DNA of 5,984 nucleotides from Thioalkalivibrio sp. (GTDB lineage Bacteria > Pseudomonadota > Gammaproteobacteria > Ectothiorhodospirales > Ectothiorhodospiraceae): positions 1-5,984 of the forward strand of contig PWGH01000096.1 in assembly GCA_003555285.1 (NCBI GenBank), given 5' to 3'. The notes under the pieces are model-generated. The model searched no databases, was not told the DNA's origin, and was given only the letters and a program-made list of their open reading frames with translations. The translations under genes and the position numbers were made by a program. Below are positions 5,469 through 5,984 of this stretch, one piece after another (position 1 is the stretch's first letter; every line of letters starts with the position of its first letter).

Positions 5469-5972
5469 TCAATACCCTCCCGAATAGCCGATGGGCTCGG
5501 AGATATCCCCCGTCTGGCCCACCGTCTGGCCCACCGTCCGGGCCTGTTCGCGCTGCGCGCGCTCGATCGCCTCTGCCGCCTCCGGCGGCATGTAGGTCTC
5601 GTCATGGCGCGCCATCACCTGGTTCGCCCGGAACACCCCGCCTTCCTGCAGGCTGCCCACCGCCACCACGCCCTGGCCCTCGCGGAACAGGTTCGGCAGG
5701 ATGCCGTGATACACCACCGGCACCGCCACCGCGGTATCGGTCACCCGAAAATGCACGGTGACCCCGTCCTCGCCACGCTGCACGCTGCCGTCTTCGACCA
5801 GCCCGCCGATGCGAAAGGTTCGCTCCATCGGCACGATCTCGGCGGCAATGTCCGAGGGCGTGTAGAAGAACACCAGGTTGTCCTGAAAGGCATTCAGCAC
5901 CAGCCCCACCACCGCGGCCACACCGGCCAGACCCCCCGCCACCAGCAAGAGTCGCTTCTGACGCTTCTTCAT
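5469..5972 (-). CDS. ccmE: Periplasmic heme chaperone CcmE
   Basis: CcmE binds heme covalently through a histidine in the periplasm, after loading by CcmA-D, and delivers it to CcmF. The 167 residues begin with a basic cytoplasmic end (MKKRQKR) and one anchor helix (about 8-27). An OB-fold beta barrel follows, with the family segments FFYTPSDI (35-42), RIGGLVEDGSV (54-64), VHFRVTD (73-79) and VYHGILPNLFREGQG (87-101). The heme-binding motif is ARHDETYMPPE: H123 is the attachment histidine and Y127 the axial ligand, so this is the classical His-type CcmE. The C-terminal tail is flexible and contains a duplicated TVGQ unit. The ATG at 5972 has GGAGG 7 nt upstream at the window edge. The stop is 2 nt before the ccmF ATG, so the two are likely translated in a coupled way. 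Confidence 0.97.
   Translation of the reverse strand: MKKRQKRLLLVAGGLAGVAAVVGLVLNAFQDNLVFFYTPSDIAAEIVPMERTFRIGGLVEDGSVQRGEDGVTVHFRVTDTAVAVPVVYHGILPNLFREGQGVVAVGSLQEGGVFRANQVMARHDETYMPPEAAEAIERAQREQARTVGQTVGQTGDISEPIGYSGGY
5476..5480 (-). promoter_or_regulatory. Ribosome binding site deciding the ccmF start
   Basis: GGAGG on the minus strand lies 9 nt before the ATG at 5466 but only 3 nt before the in-frame TTG at 5472. The ATG is therefore the better start. The resulting N-terminus (MLAELGLFAL) also matches the family's usual beginning. Confidence 0.75.
5511..5538 (-). repeat. 12-bp tandem duplication in the 3' end of ccmE
   Basis: The plus-strand unit CGTCTGGCCCAC occurs twice head to tail (5511-5522 and 5523-5534), followed by the first four bases of a third copy. 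It keeps the frame and encodes the repeated Thr-Val-Gly-Gln in the disordered tail of CcmE, beyond the heme-binding site. This probably reflects slippage and should be neutral for function. Confidence 0.7.
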
Positions 5973-5984
5973 CGCTTCGCCTCC
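5969..5984 (-). CDS. ccmD: Possible 3' end of ccmD
   Basis: Reading in from the right edge, one frame gives Glu-Ala-Lys-Arg followed by a TGA that overlaps the ccmE ATG (ATGA). Such a basic end suits the cytoplasmic tail of CcmD, the small helper of CcmC and CcmE, and ccmD normally precedes ccmE. The ATGA overlap also matches the style of the G-H and H-I junctions. Only four codons are visible, so this rests on position and context, not on recognisable sequence. Confidence 0.35.

Noticed and set aside
5467..5472. TTG at 5472 as the ccmF start, giving a TTGA overlap with ccmE.
   Set aside because: GGAGG is only 3 nt from the TTG but 9 nt from the ATG at 5466, and the family N-terminus fits the ATG.
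3331..5487. A 718-codon open frame on the plus strand opposite ccmF.
   Set aside because: It mirrors ccmF almost exactly. The product is an unnatural Gln/His/Arg/Ala/Pro-rich sequence with no domain, as expected from the antisense of a strongly GC3-biased gene.

Overview
This window is GC-rich proteobacterial DNA. It carries most of a System I (Ccm) cytochrome c maturation operon, a universal stress protein gene and the start of a selenium-dependent tRNA modification gene. The gene content, the strong GGAGG ribosome binding sites and the gene order suggest a high-GC gammaproteobacterium. An Ectothiorhodospiraceae/Chromatiales-type organism is my guess, but the window does not fix the taxon.

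Layout. (1) Bases 1-278, minus strand: N-terminal 92 codons of selU/mnmH (tRNA 2-selenouridine synthase), cut by the window edge. (2) 279-725: divergent intergenic region with a G-run array, a short dyad and a small hairpin just ahead of the next gene. (3) 726-1157, plus strand: a 143-residue single-domain universal stress protein. (4) 1158-1290: short convergent spacer with no clear terminator. (5) 1291-5984, minus strand: the ccm operon, read from the right edge as (ccmD tail)-ccmE-ccmF-spacer-ccmG-ccmH-ccmI.

How the genes work together. CcmE carries heme covalently in the periplasm. CcmF is the membrane heme-ligation protein that takes heme from holo-CcmE. CcmG and CcmH are thiol-redox proteins that keep the apocytochrome CXXCH cysteines reduced. 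CcmI is the membrane/TPR apocytochrome chaperone that works with CcmF and CcmH. The genes are tightly packed: ATGA overlaps at G/H and H/I, and a 2-nt gap at E/F.

Main anomalies. The ccmI reading frame starts in a fully convincing context (ATGA overlap with ccmH, GGAGG at 6 nt) but has an in-frame TAG at codon 42, in the loop between its two membrane helices. Family-like sequence continues immediately after the stop. Second, the compact operon is interrupted by a 173-bp ccmF-ccmG spacer. It holds a stem-loop and a 57-codon cysteine-containing ORF that starts 3 nt after the ccmF stop and overlaps the ccmG start. No novel multi-gene system is evident; the interest lies in these two points.
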